Part shown: positions 37,301 through 46,959 of the stretch, one piece after another
How the letters are laid out: each line of letters starts with the position of its first letter
How positions within the stretch are numbered: position 1 is the stretch's first letter
Origin: Lineus longissimus
Taxonomy: Eukaryota; Nemertea; Pilidiophora; Heteronemertea; Lineidae
Assembly: GCF_910592395.1 (NCBI RefSeq)
Contig: NC_088312.1
Location: forward strand, 372,001 to 436,000
Direction: 5' to 3'
DNA length: 64,000 nucleotides
Program-made: the position numbers and the translations under genes
Notes under the pieces: model-generated
What the model was told of the DNA's origin: nothing
Seen by the model: the letters and a program-made list of their open reading frames with translations, nothing else
The model's database searches: none

Positions 37301-40300
37301 TTGCCAGTCGATCAAGTGGTCTGGCACAGTTGATCTTAGACCAAATCTCAATGACACTTAACCAAGGCTTGAGCAGTCAGTATTCAAACCTTCAACAGTA
37401 TTCATTCCAAATGTTATCATTTGATTCAACTGAGGCAGACGTGCCAGGTTTTCCAAGGTCAGTGAGGACATATCAGTTGAGGAGAGTCTCAACATCCTTG
37501 TTTCTATTTTCACAGCTCAAATGTCACTATTCACAGCGAGAACTCACTAGAACTGTGCAGTCAACACAGCAAGGTTTTCCAAATCATTCCAGCCGTGCGG
37601 TTGTTAGCTTTGACCTTGAATGATTCTCACCTTGAGCGCATCATAATTGCCTCGAATCGCAGCTTTATGCATCGGCGTGCATCCATCCTTTTTCCTTCTG
37701 AAGTCGATATGAGCGCCACCATTGACTAAAGTCATAATCATTTGTCGTGGCTTGGCTAAGGTGGTCGCCAGAGTGAGAGGGGTTTCTGGAAGTGAAGATT
37801 GACGGAGGGGTCAAGCACAAAAAGTCCTTCCTACATCAAGACTAACGCTCTCTCCAAAAAGAGCCACCAGTGGAACCACTCAGACCTGCCAGACCGCAGA
37901 CCAATACTACACAAGATGACAACCTCACCACCAATAAAAACAGGTAGTAACCATGGTAATTAGTACTTCTTGTTATAACAGCGTAGCTCATCAATGCAAG
38001 TTCTCTCACGATAACATGACATGATCATTGAGATTATGCAACCTGGCTATCAGTCTCTAATCACGGCCACCGCACACAGGATGTTTGAGAATGATATAGA
38101 GACTGAAAGAAGACTCGACGAGAATACACCAGCCTACCTCCAATGTCATTGTTGTGGAAGTTTGGATCCAATCCCTTGTTGATGAACTTGCTGACTTTCT
38201 CAAACTCGCCTTTACGTACATAATCCAAGAACTGCTTGAGATTGGCCTGAAAGAACACAACTAGAATTGTAAACAAGAGTGTCTGGCAGCAGATGATAGA
38301 CGTCTGCTGATGACAAGCCTCACTAATCATGTCAAGGAAAGAAATGACTCTGGCGAGAAAACTTTCAATCTAAGAAACACCACAACTCATCCCAAATCCT
38401 CAAAATGGTGAAAGTATTCCCCGGAGGACGTTGTCACTTGTGCCCTGCATGGCCGCTGAACAAAATCTTGCTCAATTTTTAATGTTTGATAGAGTTGTGG
38501 TGTTGGTGAGGTTGGCCCGCTCTCACCTTGGTATGAAGCTGCTTGAGCTTGCGTGGATTCACCTGCATCAGTCTGTAGACACGGCGCTTGTATTTAAACT
38601 GGAACGAGAATGGGAGGGCTGGAAATGACAACTAATGGAACAACCTAACCCAATATTACGCATCCTAATAAAGTACACAGAATATCATAGCCTGTGTATA
38701 TCATGCAGTTATGATGAAATATCAAAGTTACCAATAATAAGTAGACAAGACTCAATATCCCATCTCACACAAGACTCCCCAGCACCGACACGCGAGGCTC
38801 GTTAGTCTGTTTTTCTAAATTCTAATATCAACAACAGTCAATTAGATATCACAGCAGGTTGGTTTTTGTCATCAGAGGCTTTAACGTAAAACAGTTTGAC
38901 TTGGAGAGGTCTTCTCGAATGCACTGCCTTAAACACACTTCACACTATCAAAATGCCACATCATGGAAGTAAGTTATTCATAAATTACAATACTATTGTC
39001 AGCCACATACAATTATTATTTGATATCGACAGTACGTCGATTTTTTCAACTCTTTAGAACGGAAAACATTGATTAAAATCTCGAGCTTCCATCATGTTCT
39101 ATTGACAATGTGTCACATGTACAGAATATTATAGAATATGCACCATGCTGTGTAACTACATATTATCATGAACACCTCAGGCAATACACTGATGTAGGCC
39201 TACATGGCAAGCATTCTCTGAAACAGAAAAGCGCTTCTGATTTCAAAGTTATGAGACCGTGAGATGCCAAACCCGAAACTAGTGTGAGACAGGATCTGAC
39301 ATTGTGAAGGGCGTTCGGCAACACTGACGCCAACATAACCATTGCCACATTGCGATTTCAATGGGAACGTTACATGATTGAATCGTTAATCACAGTAAGC
39401 TCTTTCTGATTTCATAGAGGACAGCCATCGATAACTCTCCGAAATGTAGACTTATTGGAAATGGTCCACCACATATCTTTCATACCAGAACATGTACAAA
39501 ATCCAACAAGCTCAAAAGGTGATAACGACAACTGGTCACGCGCGTGAAGTATGTTTTACGCTATTGCTTATAACTAAATTGTCACAGGGACCTGGGTGTT
39601 CACACTTCATATGTAGAATAAGAGGACCCTAGGATTTGGAATCTAAAATAAAATCCTTGGGCGGTCTTATATTCCACTGTTCATTCACTCAATCACTGTT
39701 AAAACTGTTACTACCTGTGATGCCAGCTATTGACCGTGCAAACCTCACTGAGAGAACCTGACTAAACCAACATTGAATTGTTCAAATAGCTGAATCCCTT
39801 GTACAATAAATCTCAACCACAACTCAATACATCGGCTTCTTTCTCTCTCCTTGGTCCCAATATTTCTCAGGCTAAGGGTAATATCCTTTGACAACAAAGC
39901 ACGTAAAATCCGTCTCCATTTCTCAGGCTAACTATAGCACAATCCAATTTTAACATTACAACAATAAAAGTCACAGTTGACTATTATACCCAAAACGATA
40001 CAAGGTCCAGCTAACTTGCTTATTATTACAGTGACTTACACCACCAAAAGCCAGGGATATGATTGTTCTTAAGTCAAACGGGTAGGCCTATGGATATAAG
40101 TCAAACGGGAAGGCCTACTGCTTGTAAAAGAGAAAGGACACGTGCATTAAGTCTCTTTCTCATAATCTCTGACTGGGGTTATGAGATTAAGCACAACTAT
40201 AATTAGAAATGAAAAGTTATTGGTGACTGTCACTTCAGACCTTGGCCTACCCCAAGAATAACTGTTGCAATACTTACACAAATGTTAACACAGTTGTGAC

Positions 40301-43300
40301 AATCGGTGGACAAACATCAAAGGACGCACATCCTGTAGTTGTAACAATATTTCTTGCCCATATTTTGACAGGAGTTATGCTGGCAATGGACCATAGAAAC
40401 TTGCTTAGGCCTATGATTATGAAAGAAGGGCAGGCTATGCCAGGAGGCCTTTCTGCCGGACTCAATGAGCCCTGCTCCAATAGATGAGTTTCACTTCAAC
40501 TCCTTATTCCGTAGCGGTTGTCCTTGAAAGGATGTAAACAAACAGAGGTTACGAGGCTGACCGTTGGACAAGTCTAACTTGAGAATGCAGAACTCTCAAC
40601 TGAATCACCTCAATATCAACGTCACCATAAGTGGCATCATGGTCCATGGACCGTTACCTAACCCCTAGATATGTCGGTCTTTCAATACTACAAGCTGAAC
40701 TAATTCCAGCGGGAAGCAGAGAGACACACCCATGACCAACTGTACATTTCACTCAAGCATTACCTATACATGACTGTGGTATTTATAGCAGCATATCAAG
40801 GCATGATGTGATAAATAAGCAGTTGAGACAAGAAAATGGTATTAGCAAGACTATTTTATGATTAGATTAGAGAGGCGTTGCATCTATGCATGACAAATAG
40901 TCACGACCATGCAACTATTCTTGCATAAGGTCTGCTCTGGAATAATATAGTATAAGTTCACAATTCTGAAAAGTATTAAATCACCTTGGTGAAATATTTT
41001 GCTATGGATAGCTGTTTTCTCTACACAGACAACAAACTCAATGTTTTCACCATGGGTTCAAATGATGGGCCACACATGCCGCGCCTCAATGCATAACTTG
41101 GCCGGCTGTCTGCCTAAATCATCGTAACTCATCGTATAACTCCCGAGGTATTTCGTTCCATAACCAACAATTTCAAGTCCAACAACAAACTATTCCCTAC
41201 GATTTCAAACACACTTAGTTCCTATCTCGGTGCAGCTTAAAATGCCTGTTAACCGGACACCCCAGTGTTATGAACTGTAACAACAACTGGCTTATAGCCG
41301 TTCACCATGGTAGCACAGAATAGCTAAACGCAAGGGAATAGGCCTATCACTGGGTTACACAAGGTTAGACCTCTCATTACCAGAGCCTCAGGTGGTCAAC
41401 AAGGCCGAGGCCTTTCAATCAACTGAGCTACAACATAAACATGATAAAGGTTATTCAGATTGAATGTCCATTTCGCAAACTGTTATCCCTCAGTATACAG
41501 CAAAGGGCTCCCCTCACTCCAATATCTAGAAACTCAGACCTTTACATTTGTTCTGTATCTGACCCTGCAAAGGCTGCAAGTAACCCCATCAGATCATCCT
41601 TGGAGAACGACTGACTGTGTCTGTGGCTCAAGTGTTACTGACCAGATTACAACTTGGACACCCCCACCACCTCTTTAACTGGGACACCCCCACCACCTCT
41701 TTCATCATGCCTCCACTCTAGTAACAACTAACAAATGGAATTCATATCACATAATTTGCATAATCGATTGAGGAAGTATGACTCACGGCAGATGCTATCA
41801 CATTAGGCCTAATTACAGGTGAGACATTCTAAATTTTCAACTTGGTCTAGGCCTATAAGAACTATCAAATGAGCATGGAGATATATCAATTCAGACAAGA
41901 CTGTATTCGCCCAAGTCAAGACTTGCAGGGCTGATATTGAAGCATATCTTGACTGTAACCCTTTGATCTGAAGGACTGAGTCCAATAGCATTTATTTAGC
42001 TTCTTCCTTACATGACTGGTTATCAAATTAAACAGCAGTCATACCTCCAAGAATCCAATCGGTCCGGCTAACGGATATTCCCTGAGTTTTCTCTCCTCCT
42101 CCAGGAACTTGCCAGCGCGACCATTCATAGGGGGACAGTAGAAACCGTAGTTATGACCATCTCGAACATCCTGTAAGGAGAAGACAACACAATGTAAGGA
42201 TACCTACCATTTGACACCAGCCCACTTAGGACAGACTGGAGCCATGATTTCATCTTTTTAGCCAAGGGCGTTTTCGTACACTGTCCAATCTACTAGGACT
42301 ACTTCATCAAAAACTCAACTCTGCCTCAAACCTGTTCCCTCAGGTGAGCATGAAGTGATGAAGATCAACTCAAATCAATACAGCAGCAGCTCATTGGTTG
42401 ATGATTAGTCACTGTTCTTGGATATTTCTTACATCTCGTTTCAGAGAAGTTAGGGTTACTTGTACTGTCTGTGTAGAACAACCACCAACTGCCTGTTGCA
42501 GCTTGGGTCAAGAAGCATAGAGAGCTGTCTATTCTGCATCTGGTATTCTCAGCTGAAGAACCTTGAGGATACACTGGTTTCAGTCATCGATTCCTTTCCT
42601 ACATTCGAGTGTTTGACTTCTGAGGCAGACCATTGCATGTAGTTAAATTACTTTCGTCTTTTCACAAAAACACAACAGGCCTTGGCAAGCTGAGGAACAC
42701 CAAGGTCTAACTGACTCTAGAGCGATCGTTGAAACTTCAGTGTGAAGCAAATTAGCTCAAAACTAGAAATACTTTCTTGAAGTCAACTACTTTCAAACCT
42801 TTCCAGAGAAGTTTAACAGGTAAACCAGGCAGATATCTTGAATTTCCACTTCTTTGCCAAAGTGCCATGTCGGCTCCACTCATTTATAATGTGAGCCATC
42901 AGCCGATTGATGAGATTAAAACGTAGTAAGTTCAAGATATCTGGTCTTCTACAACCTTACTCGATGCAAGACATTCCCTGGCGATGTCACAACTGAAATC
43001 CTTGACCACCTTCCTAAAGGACCATTTCTGTTCCTCTCAATTTCTAAACTTTTAAGGTCTGGAGAAGAGTAGACACATGTACGACTGGTAACCAAAGATT
43101 TGAGGACATCTATGTTGACGTTCACGTTTCCTGCCAACCTTACCTTTGCAAGAGTAGCCAGAACTATTAACTTTGCCGTCCATACTGTCTCATCGAGCTG
43201 GAACTGCAGGCATTTCTGGAAAATAGGAGAAAAGGTAGAAGATTAGAGTTGCAGTAATTGACAGACTTCAGAGGGCAAAGTTGGGAATGATGTTGATGAT

Positions 43301-46300
43301 CTAGACCTAGAAGTCATGCTGATCTTCTTTGTACAAACTGCCAGATGTATTATTGGAATTCGAGAAGACACCCAGCGACTTGCTGAGATTCTCTGTGCTC
43401 TTGCCTGAGAATATGCAGTGTGGTATTAGCATTATTTATAATTAGCTCGAGTATAGTGCCAATAATTGATAACGGCCTTCATTGATTGGTTTCAATATCA
43501 TACAAATGACCAAAACCAACAAGAGAAACACAATCAGCAAATAGTTGTTGTTGTGCGACACAGCATAGGTTTAGCCAGAATTAAGCCGGAATGAGCCATC
43601 TCAACGCACTCTGAATACAAGCTGGGCTCTCATGCAAGTTTAGCACTCCGGCTGCAGTGATGTCAAATATGTCAGAATCAAACCCCAGCCCCCCCCCCCC
43701 CCCCCCGGGCCCAGGGGTAAAGATGCTCAATCATTTCGCAGTAGTTTTTGATGACAGTTTAAGTTGATGATTATTTCAGCAGGCAGGAATTAGGCATGAC
43801 CACCAGGATATTGTCACTTTCATACCTCTAGGCTACATTGGTGCAGTTCTTCATTTTCTCATTCCTGTTTATTCTACCTACAGAATTTCATTGGTTTTGG
43901 AATATGTTTTAAACATTTTTTGACTATTGTAGAGTTCTGGCATGTCTGCTAACTCTGAATAGCAATAAAAAAACCCACACGGTTTGAATGAAAGGGAAAC
44001 ATTCCATGGTGAGTAATGAACTAGATTAGCAGAAATCAATATTCAAGACCATTCAATAATTCAGCAGTGCCCTAGTAACTCTCACACAATTACCTTGTCG
44101 GGTTATATGCGGGTTGTGAGTTAAAGGGTACATATTCTAATCCTATTGCAATATTCAATCGCATTACCATAACCGGTTTATAATCTTCTCTCGGGCTCAT
44201 TATGACACAAACACGGTCTGCTCTATCTAATGATTTCAACAGCTTTGTAGGAGGAAACAAGATTACCCATCCCAACCCCCGCTGCACCCCACCCTGCCAG
44301 ACACTGACAGCGATGTTTAGTTTTCGGGTTCTGTACTATCCCGTAAGAACAGACAAACTATGAGTGTGAAACAAGATGTTTACTAACCACTTTCTTCTTA
44401 GTTCTAAGCTAATGTTAGCTTAGTGTGTTTACATCACCGTGGAAACGTATCATAACTAATCAATAGAATGAATTCCTAGGTTCTAACAATAGTTAGCCTA
44501 ATTACAGCTCACAGCCGCACAAAACCTGATACACTGCACAGGACATCATCTATCATTCATCACTGGCTGGAGGAAATGGTTTATTCAATTTTGAGATGTG
44601 CTACCGGTGCAATGATAATCTTTGATCCTGAAGCTGAGCAGCAGAGACGTACTGTTAAGCAGACACAGACACTAAGAGTATTTGACAGAAACGGAAGAGA
44701 CTTACATCAAATACTTTGATGGTTGCACAAAATTGGCCATTAAATGTTTGCACGAGTTGATAAGGTCATTTACCAAGCAATTATTCAGTTTGCATGAGCT
44801 CGTTATCAGAAAGCAATTATTTACACCAGCAGTTCGGAGTATTCACCAGGTAAATTATTGTTGGTCGGAGATATTTAGCTGCTCATTGAAAGGCAGGTGG
44901 AATGTGAACGATCTTTGAACAGGTGGTTGGAAGGGCAAATCTCACTAGAAGCAAGGGGAAAGGATCAATCATGTGTGGAGAAGTTCAGTTACTTATATTA
45001 GGATTAAACACCCTTCATGAGAGCTTTCCCTCAGGCATGCCCTTGTCAAAAGACTTCCTAGGGTGAAGCAGCTACTGCTATCAACCCACCATTACTTCAA
45101 ACTCTAACAGGGAAGGAGTGAAGCAGCTACTGCTATCAACCCACCATTACTTCAAACTCTAACAGGGAAGGAGTGAAGCAGCTACTGCTATCAACCCACC
45201 ATTACTTCAAACTCTAACAGGGAAGGAGTGAAGCAGCTACTGCTATCAACCCACCATTACTTCAAACTCTAACAGGGAAGGAGCGAAAGGGATTCAAACC
45301 CATGAAAACTGGATCAACTGGACAACTGAGTCTGGCCATGAAGCTATTCACAACACATGTATGAGATTGTGGAGTTGTTCGGTTTAGGTCAAACACCAAT
45401 GATATGGACAGACTTGATCACCCAATCTTCACTGAGAACTGCTGACCAGCCACAAAATAGTCATACAGTAGATGAACTTTCTGTTTCTTCCAGGTTTCAT
45501 TCTATAACATGGTACACAAACCAGATTAGCAAAGAAAGTGACAGTGGACTGTACGCTCAGTAAACCAGGGGTAGAATGTAGAGGAACGAGCAAAGGCGAC
45601 TGTATGGAGTATGGCAAACTCTCCATAAGGTCCAGAACAAAGAGATACTTCAGTATCACAACATACAACCCACTGTATTCATCAACAGTCTCAGTAAACC
45701 AGGGGTAGAATGTAGAGGAACGAGCAAAGGTGACTGCATGGAGTATGGCAAACTCTCCATAAGGTCCAGCACAAAGAGATACTTCAGTATCACAACATAC
45801 AACCCACTGTATTCATCAACAGTCTCAGTAAACCAGGGGTAGCATGTAGAGGAACGAGCGAAGGTGACTGCATGGAGTATGGCAAACTCTCCATAAGGTC
45901 CAGAACAAAGAGATACTTCAGTATCACAACATACAACCCACTGTATTCATCAACAGTCTCAGTAAAACAGGGGTAGAATGTAGAGGAACGAGCAAAGGCG
46001 ACTGCATGGAGTATGGCAAACTCTCCATAAGGTCCAGAACAAAGAGATACTTTAGTATCACAACATACAACCCACTGTATTCATCGATAGTTTGTCAATG
46101 GCATCATGGGACTGGATAGGATTGTCAAGGGTCCCATGTACTTCACCTTCCACATGCGACTCGTCATTGAGCAGATGCTACACCAGCTGCTCTGATACAA
46201 CTCATTCTCAATCCCCATACTAATGTACATAGCAATAGTTCTATCATAGAAAACATGAATATATTAGTTCAAACAAGTCATTGCCATAAAGCTTGGCCAT

Positions 46301-46959
46301 CAGTCGTGCTGTGAGGCTTCTAAAGCTCACTTCCAAAACTGTTTTCATGATTTCGGACATGCTTTCACCCACTTTGCGGTGGAATCATGCCTCATCTATA
46401 CTCAAAGGAACCATAATCAATCAAACCATATATCTGATAGAAACAGGTGGTTTGGTCTCATCTTGCCTGGTTGGAGATGATTCACCAATGAAGCAGACAG
46501 AGATACTCAACGCAGTGAGCAGAGGCAACTAACACGAGAATGAGCCAAGAAATCCGAGGATGATGAATTCTTGATCTCCCTCCAGGGTTGGATCTATCTG
46601 ATATCCCCTAAAGCTGCTGCGCCAGACCTGGCAATAAGACATGATATCCAGCGCTTCTTTGTAACACACAATCGTTGATGGAAGACAGGCAGATCTCTAG
46701 CAACCAAACAAGAGGCCCACAGGCCACCACTCAGCTGACATAGTCATACATCCTTTTGACGACAGAATCTTATGAACCGTGCGCTGCAGCAATGTCATTG
46801 GAACCTCCACTGCACCAACAGTCTGCAAAGAGAAGTAAATGTACTCACCTGTGTTTTCTGATCTGGCAGAGACACTCTGATGTAGACAGAGTTTGGGGGC
46901 GGTGGTTCATTATAGTCCCCTTCGTCGATCGCGTCTGGATGATCCTCAATACCTGCCAT
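18314..46959 (-). CDS. SHANK: SHANK (SH3 and multiple ankyrin repeat domains) scaffold, complete coding region
   Basis: SHANK proteins are master scaffolds of the postsynaptic density, linking receptor complexes (via SAPAP, bound by PDZ) to Homer and actin. Eighteen coding exons join in consistent phase: 46849-46959, 43144-43215, 42045-42170, 38527-38598, 38138-38246, 37631-37785, 36961-37128, 36607-36723, 36148-36292, 35703-35966, 34253-34402, 33968-34069, 32480-32549, 32148-32221, 25722-25858, 25174-25345, 24396-24494, 18314-22371. Their sum is 6,201 nt (2,066 residues plus stop), close to vertebrate SHANKs. Domain order: SPN (about residues 25-115), ankyrin repeats (about 128-355), SH3 (about 462-528), PDZ (about 560-660), a Pro/Ser-rich tail, and a C-terminal SAM domain containing GVTRVGHR. 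Internal splices were chosen by GT/AG sites, phase and homology. Exon 13 and the weak exon 17 donor (GTTGGT) are the least certain points. A 5' UTR exon upstream is likely but not located. Confidence 0.93.
23052..23190. repeat. Two-copy 77-bp tandem duplication in a SHANK intron
   Basis: CAGAGACACCCTCCCC begins at 23052 and again at 23129, and both copies continue through CATTACCACAACCAGGTG. The rest of intron 22372-24395 shows no coding signal. Confidence 0.8.
23924..23956. repeat. Short perfect inverted repeat in a SHANK intron
   Basis: TTCATGCCTGTGAC (23924-23937) and its reverse complement (23943-23956) are separated by five bases. Confidence 0.8.
24396..24494 (-). CDS. SHANK: SHANK exon 17, post-PDZ basic-proline segment
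   Basis: APLPPKRNPETRL and RARSKSVTEGLETL correspond to the APPPPKRAPST...LRSKSMTAELEEL segment after the SHANK PDZ. Acceptor TTGCAG. The donor is a weak GTTGGT, but phase 1 fits the last exon. Confidence 0.88.
25174..25345 (-). CDS. SHANK: SHANK exon 16, PDZ domain end
   Basis: Starts INGENV and includes HTVKLIKHSGNTIAMKVMTV, the final helix and strand of the PDZ domain, then an acidic stretch. Acceptor TTTCAG, donor GTAAGG, ending in phase 1. Confidence 0.95.
25722..25858 (-). CDS. SHANK: SHANK exon 15, PDZ domain middle
   Basis: Contains FKPSLFQPALQYLDNVDKGG and VADKAGLKAGDFILE, matching FxPxxFPALQYLESVDxxGVAWRAGLRxGDFLIEV of SHANK PDZ. Acceptor TTGCAG, donor GTAAGG, phase 1 in and 0 out. 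Confidence 0.96.
26648..27290 (-). CDS. Candidate SHANK-locus exon with two RVxF-type motifs
   Basis: A 219-codon open frame starts at ATG 27290 in the PDZ intron. It contains a strong GTAAGT donor after 26648, in phase 1, which matches exon 15. A possible acceptor (GCCAG) at 27260 would give an exon that joins in frame to the 28033 donor. The product is acidic and Ser-rich. It contains KQVRF (residues 106-110, 26961-26975) and KRVRF (156-160, 26811-26825), each in an N-x-C-x-G-K context, so a roughly 50-residue duplicated module. RVxF is the general PP1 docking motif. No known domain is recognised; it may be alternatively spliced, a first exon, or chance. Confidence 0.45.
28033..28177 (-). 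CDS. Candidate alternative first exon inside the SHANK PDZ intron
   Basis: Two adjacent ATGs (28177, 28174; the second has A at -3 and G at +4) open a frame of about 48 codons, MMDNYPSGVPLVIKD onward, ending at a GTATAA donor in phase 1. No acceptor upstream keeps this frame open from exon 14, so it would have to be a first exon, as SHANK genes of vertebrates have internal promoters near the PDZ. Its donor phase fits both the candidate exon at 26648-27259 and exon 15. There is no homology that I recognise. Confidence 0.35.
28178..32147. other. SHANK PDZ intron, upstream part
   Basis: No convincing exon in this part of the 6.3-kb intron. It contains A/T homopolymer-rich sequence near 29510-29600 and a small minisatellite at 30216-30290. 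Open frames at 29325, 29601, 31296 and 31406 lack splice context or recognisable motifs. Confidence 0.6.
30216..30290. repeat. 25-bp minisatellite, three copies
   Basis: Three perfect head-to-tail copies of a 25-bp unit beginning GGGTTTAATCTTGATTG, followed by a partial fourth. Confidence 0.9.
32148..32221 (-). CDS. SHANK: SHANK exon 14, PDZ domain start
   Basis: Encodes RTVVLVKGKKGFGFVLRGAK; the carboxylate-binding GFGF loop is as in SHANK PDZ domains. Acceptor TTCCAG, donor GTGAGT, ending in phase 1. The following intron (25859-32147) is 6.3 kb and splits the PDZ domain after its second strand. Confidence 0.93.
32480..32549 (-). CDS. SHANK: SHANK exon 13, SH3-PDZ linker (probable)
   Basis: Seventy bases with acceptor TTGCAG and donor GTAAGT whose phases (1 in, 2 out) bridge the SH3 and PDZ exons exactly. 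The encoded stretch includes VVIRRNTLAALMLE, which I do not recognise from vertebrate SHANKs, so assignment rests on splice sites and phase. Confidence 0.7.
33968..34069 (-). CDS. SHANK: SHANK exon 12, SH3 domain second half
   Basis: Reads VLSVGEKGFWEGKSGDREGW then FPSICVQEVKTRKH, matching VLSIGEGGFWEG...GRTGWFPADCVEEV. Acceptor TTTCAG. The donor GTAAAT is the best GT before an in-frame stop. Phase 1 on both sides. Confidence 0.92.
34253..34402 (-). CDS. SHANK: SHANK exon 11, SH3 domain first half
   Basis: Contains SKKRLYAALPGRTFICVK and EEGELDLKKGAFVE, the KRKLYSAVPGRKFIAVK...GEGEI start of the SHANK SH3. Acceptor CTCCAG, phase 1 on both sides. Confidence 0.95.
35173..35599 (-). mobile_element. 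Full-length tRNA-derived SINE with target-site duplication
   Basis: The minus strand from 35585 begins GGGGCAGCATGGCCGAGTGG (A box) and continues to GGGTTCGATTCCCGC (B box) with a CAC anticodon-like loop. A unique body of about 310 bp follows, ending in a (GAA)n tail at about 35187. The flanks are 14-bp direct repeats, TCGATTATCACTTC at 35173-35186 and 35586-35599. It lies in the SHANK intron between exons 10 and 11, in the same orientation as the gene. Confidence 0.9.
35703..35966 (-). CDS. SHANK: SHANK exon 10, linker before SH3
   Basis: Opens with VPFKESPSYSERRK, the conserved motif that follows the SHANK ankyrin block. The rest is a low-complexity Ser/Pro linker ending near LSLCSTGSMS. 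Enters and leaves in phase 1; donor GTAAGT. Confidence 0.92.
36148..36292 (-). CDS. SHANK: SHANK exon 9, last ankyrin repeat
   Basis: ESCARVLLFRGANKNLENNS, then VAAVAGNFELAEVI, the last SHANK ankyrin repeat. Acceptor TTGCAG, donor GTACGT, ending in phase 1. Confidence 0.95.
36607..36723 (-). CDS. SHANK: SHANK exon 8, ankyrin repeats
   Basis: Thirty-nine codons, ACRFGRVQHLEHLVFYGADM followed by a GNTPLHVSA repeat start, as in SHANK ACRFGHVQHLEHLLFYGADM. Acceptor TTCCAG, donor GTAAGC, phase 0 on both sides. Confidence 0.96.
36961..37128 (-). CDS. SHANK: SHANK exon 7, ankyrin repeats
   Basis: Fifty-six codons with VLLELGASPNYRD, GLTPLYY and CLELLLHDHA, then GIKDEQGWSEVHQ, corresponding closely to the SHANK ankyrin block. 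Acceptor TTTCAG, donor GTGTGT, phase 0 on both sides. Confidence 0.96.
37631..37785 (-). CDS. SHANK: SHANK exon 6, ankyrin repeats
   Basis: Reads ETPLTLATTLAKP through GGAHIDFRRKKDGCTPMHKA to GNYDALK: the end of one ankyrin repeat and the TPMHKAA helix of the next. Enters in phase 1 and leaves in phase 0 at GTGAGA. Confidence 0.95.
38138..38246 (-). CDS. SHANK: SHANK exon 5, first ankyrin repeat
   Basis: Starts ANLKQFLDYVRKG and ends NKGLDPNFHNNDIGG, matching ANLKKFMDYV...DKGLDPNFHD of SHANKs. Acceptor TTTCAG, donor GTAGGC, ending in phase 1. Confidence 0.95.
38527..38598 (-). CDS. SHANK: SHANK exon 4, SPN to ankyrin linker
   Basis: Twenty-four codons with FKYKRRVY and KLKQLHTK, equivalent to FRYKRRVY...KLHTK in vertebrate SHANKs. 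Acceptor TTCCAG, donor GTGAGA, phase 0 on both sides. Confidence 0.95.
38599..42044. other. SHANK intron 3
   Basis: About 3.4 kb between exons 4 and 3 with no exon, repeat family or RNA gene that I can support. Confidence 0.6.
42045..42170 (-). CDS. SHANK: SHANK exon 3, SPN domain
   Basis: Forty-two codons including HNYGFY and GRAGKFLEEERKLREYP, a hallmark SHANK SPN stretch (vertebrates have LNYGLF...GRAGKFLDEERLLQEYP). Acceptor TTACAG, donor GTATGA, phase 0 on both sides. Confidence 0.95.
43144..43215 (-). CDS. SHANK: SHANK exon 2, SPN domain
   Basis: Twenty-four codons beginning KCLQFQLDETVWTAK, matching the start of the SHANK N-terminal (SPN, ubiquitin-like Ras/Rap-binding) domain. It has a pyrimidine-rich acceptor ending TTTTCCAG and a GTAAG donor, phase 0 on both sides. 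Confidence 0.92.
43689..43706. repeat. Poly-C run in a SHANK intron
   Basis: An uninterrupted run of about 18 C followed by GGG. Length is prone to sequencing error. Confidence 0.9.
45063..45285. repeat. 55-bp minisatellite, four copies
   Basis: GTGAAGCAGCTACTGC starts at 45063 and recurs every 55 bp, essentially identical in all four copies. It is in SHANK intron 1. Confidence 0.93.
45558..46090. repeat. 134-bp minisatellite, four copies
   Basis: CAGTAAA(C/A)CAGGGGTAG starts at 45558, 45692, 45826 and 45960 with only scattered substitutions. It is in SHANK intron 1, about 270 bp from the 55-bp array. Confidence 0.93.
46849..46959 (-). CDS. SHANK: SHANK exon 1, initiator and start of SPN domain
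   Basis: ATG at 46959 opens 37 codons that end in RVSLPDQKTQ, then a GTGAGT donor in phase 0. Vertebrate SHANKs have the same RV-LPD-QKT(K)C junction leading into KCL, which the next exon supplies. An AG acceptor lies just upstream (TTCTAG before GACCTGG), so the 5' UTR is probably spliced. The N-terminus is acidic, followed by a PPPP run. Confidence 0.85.
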
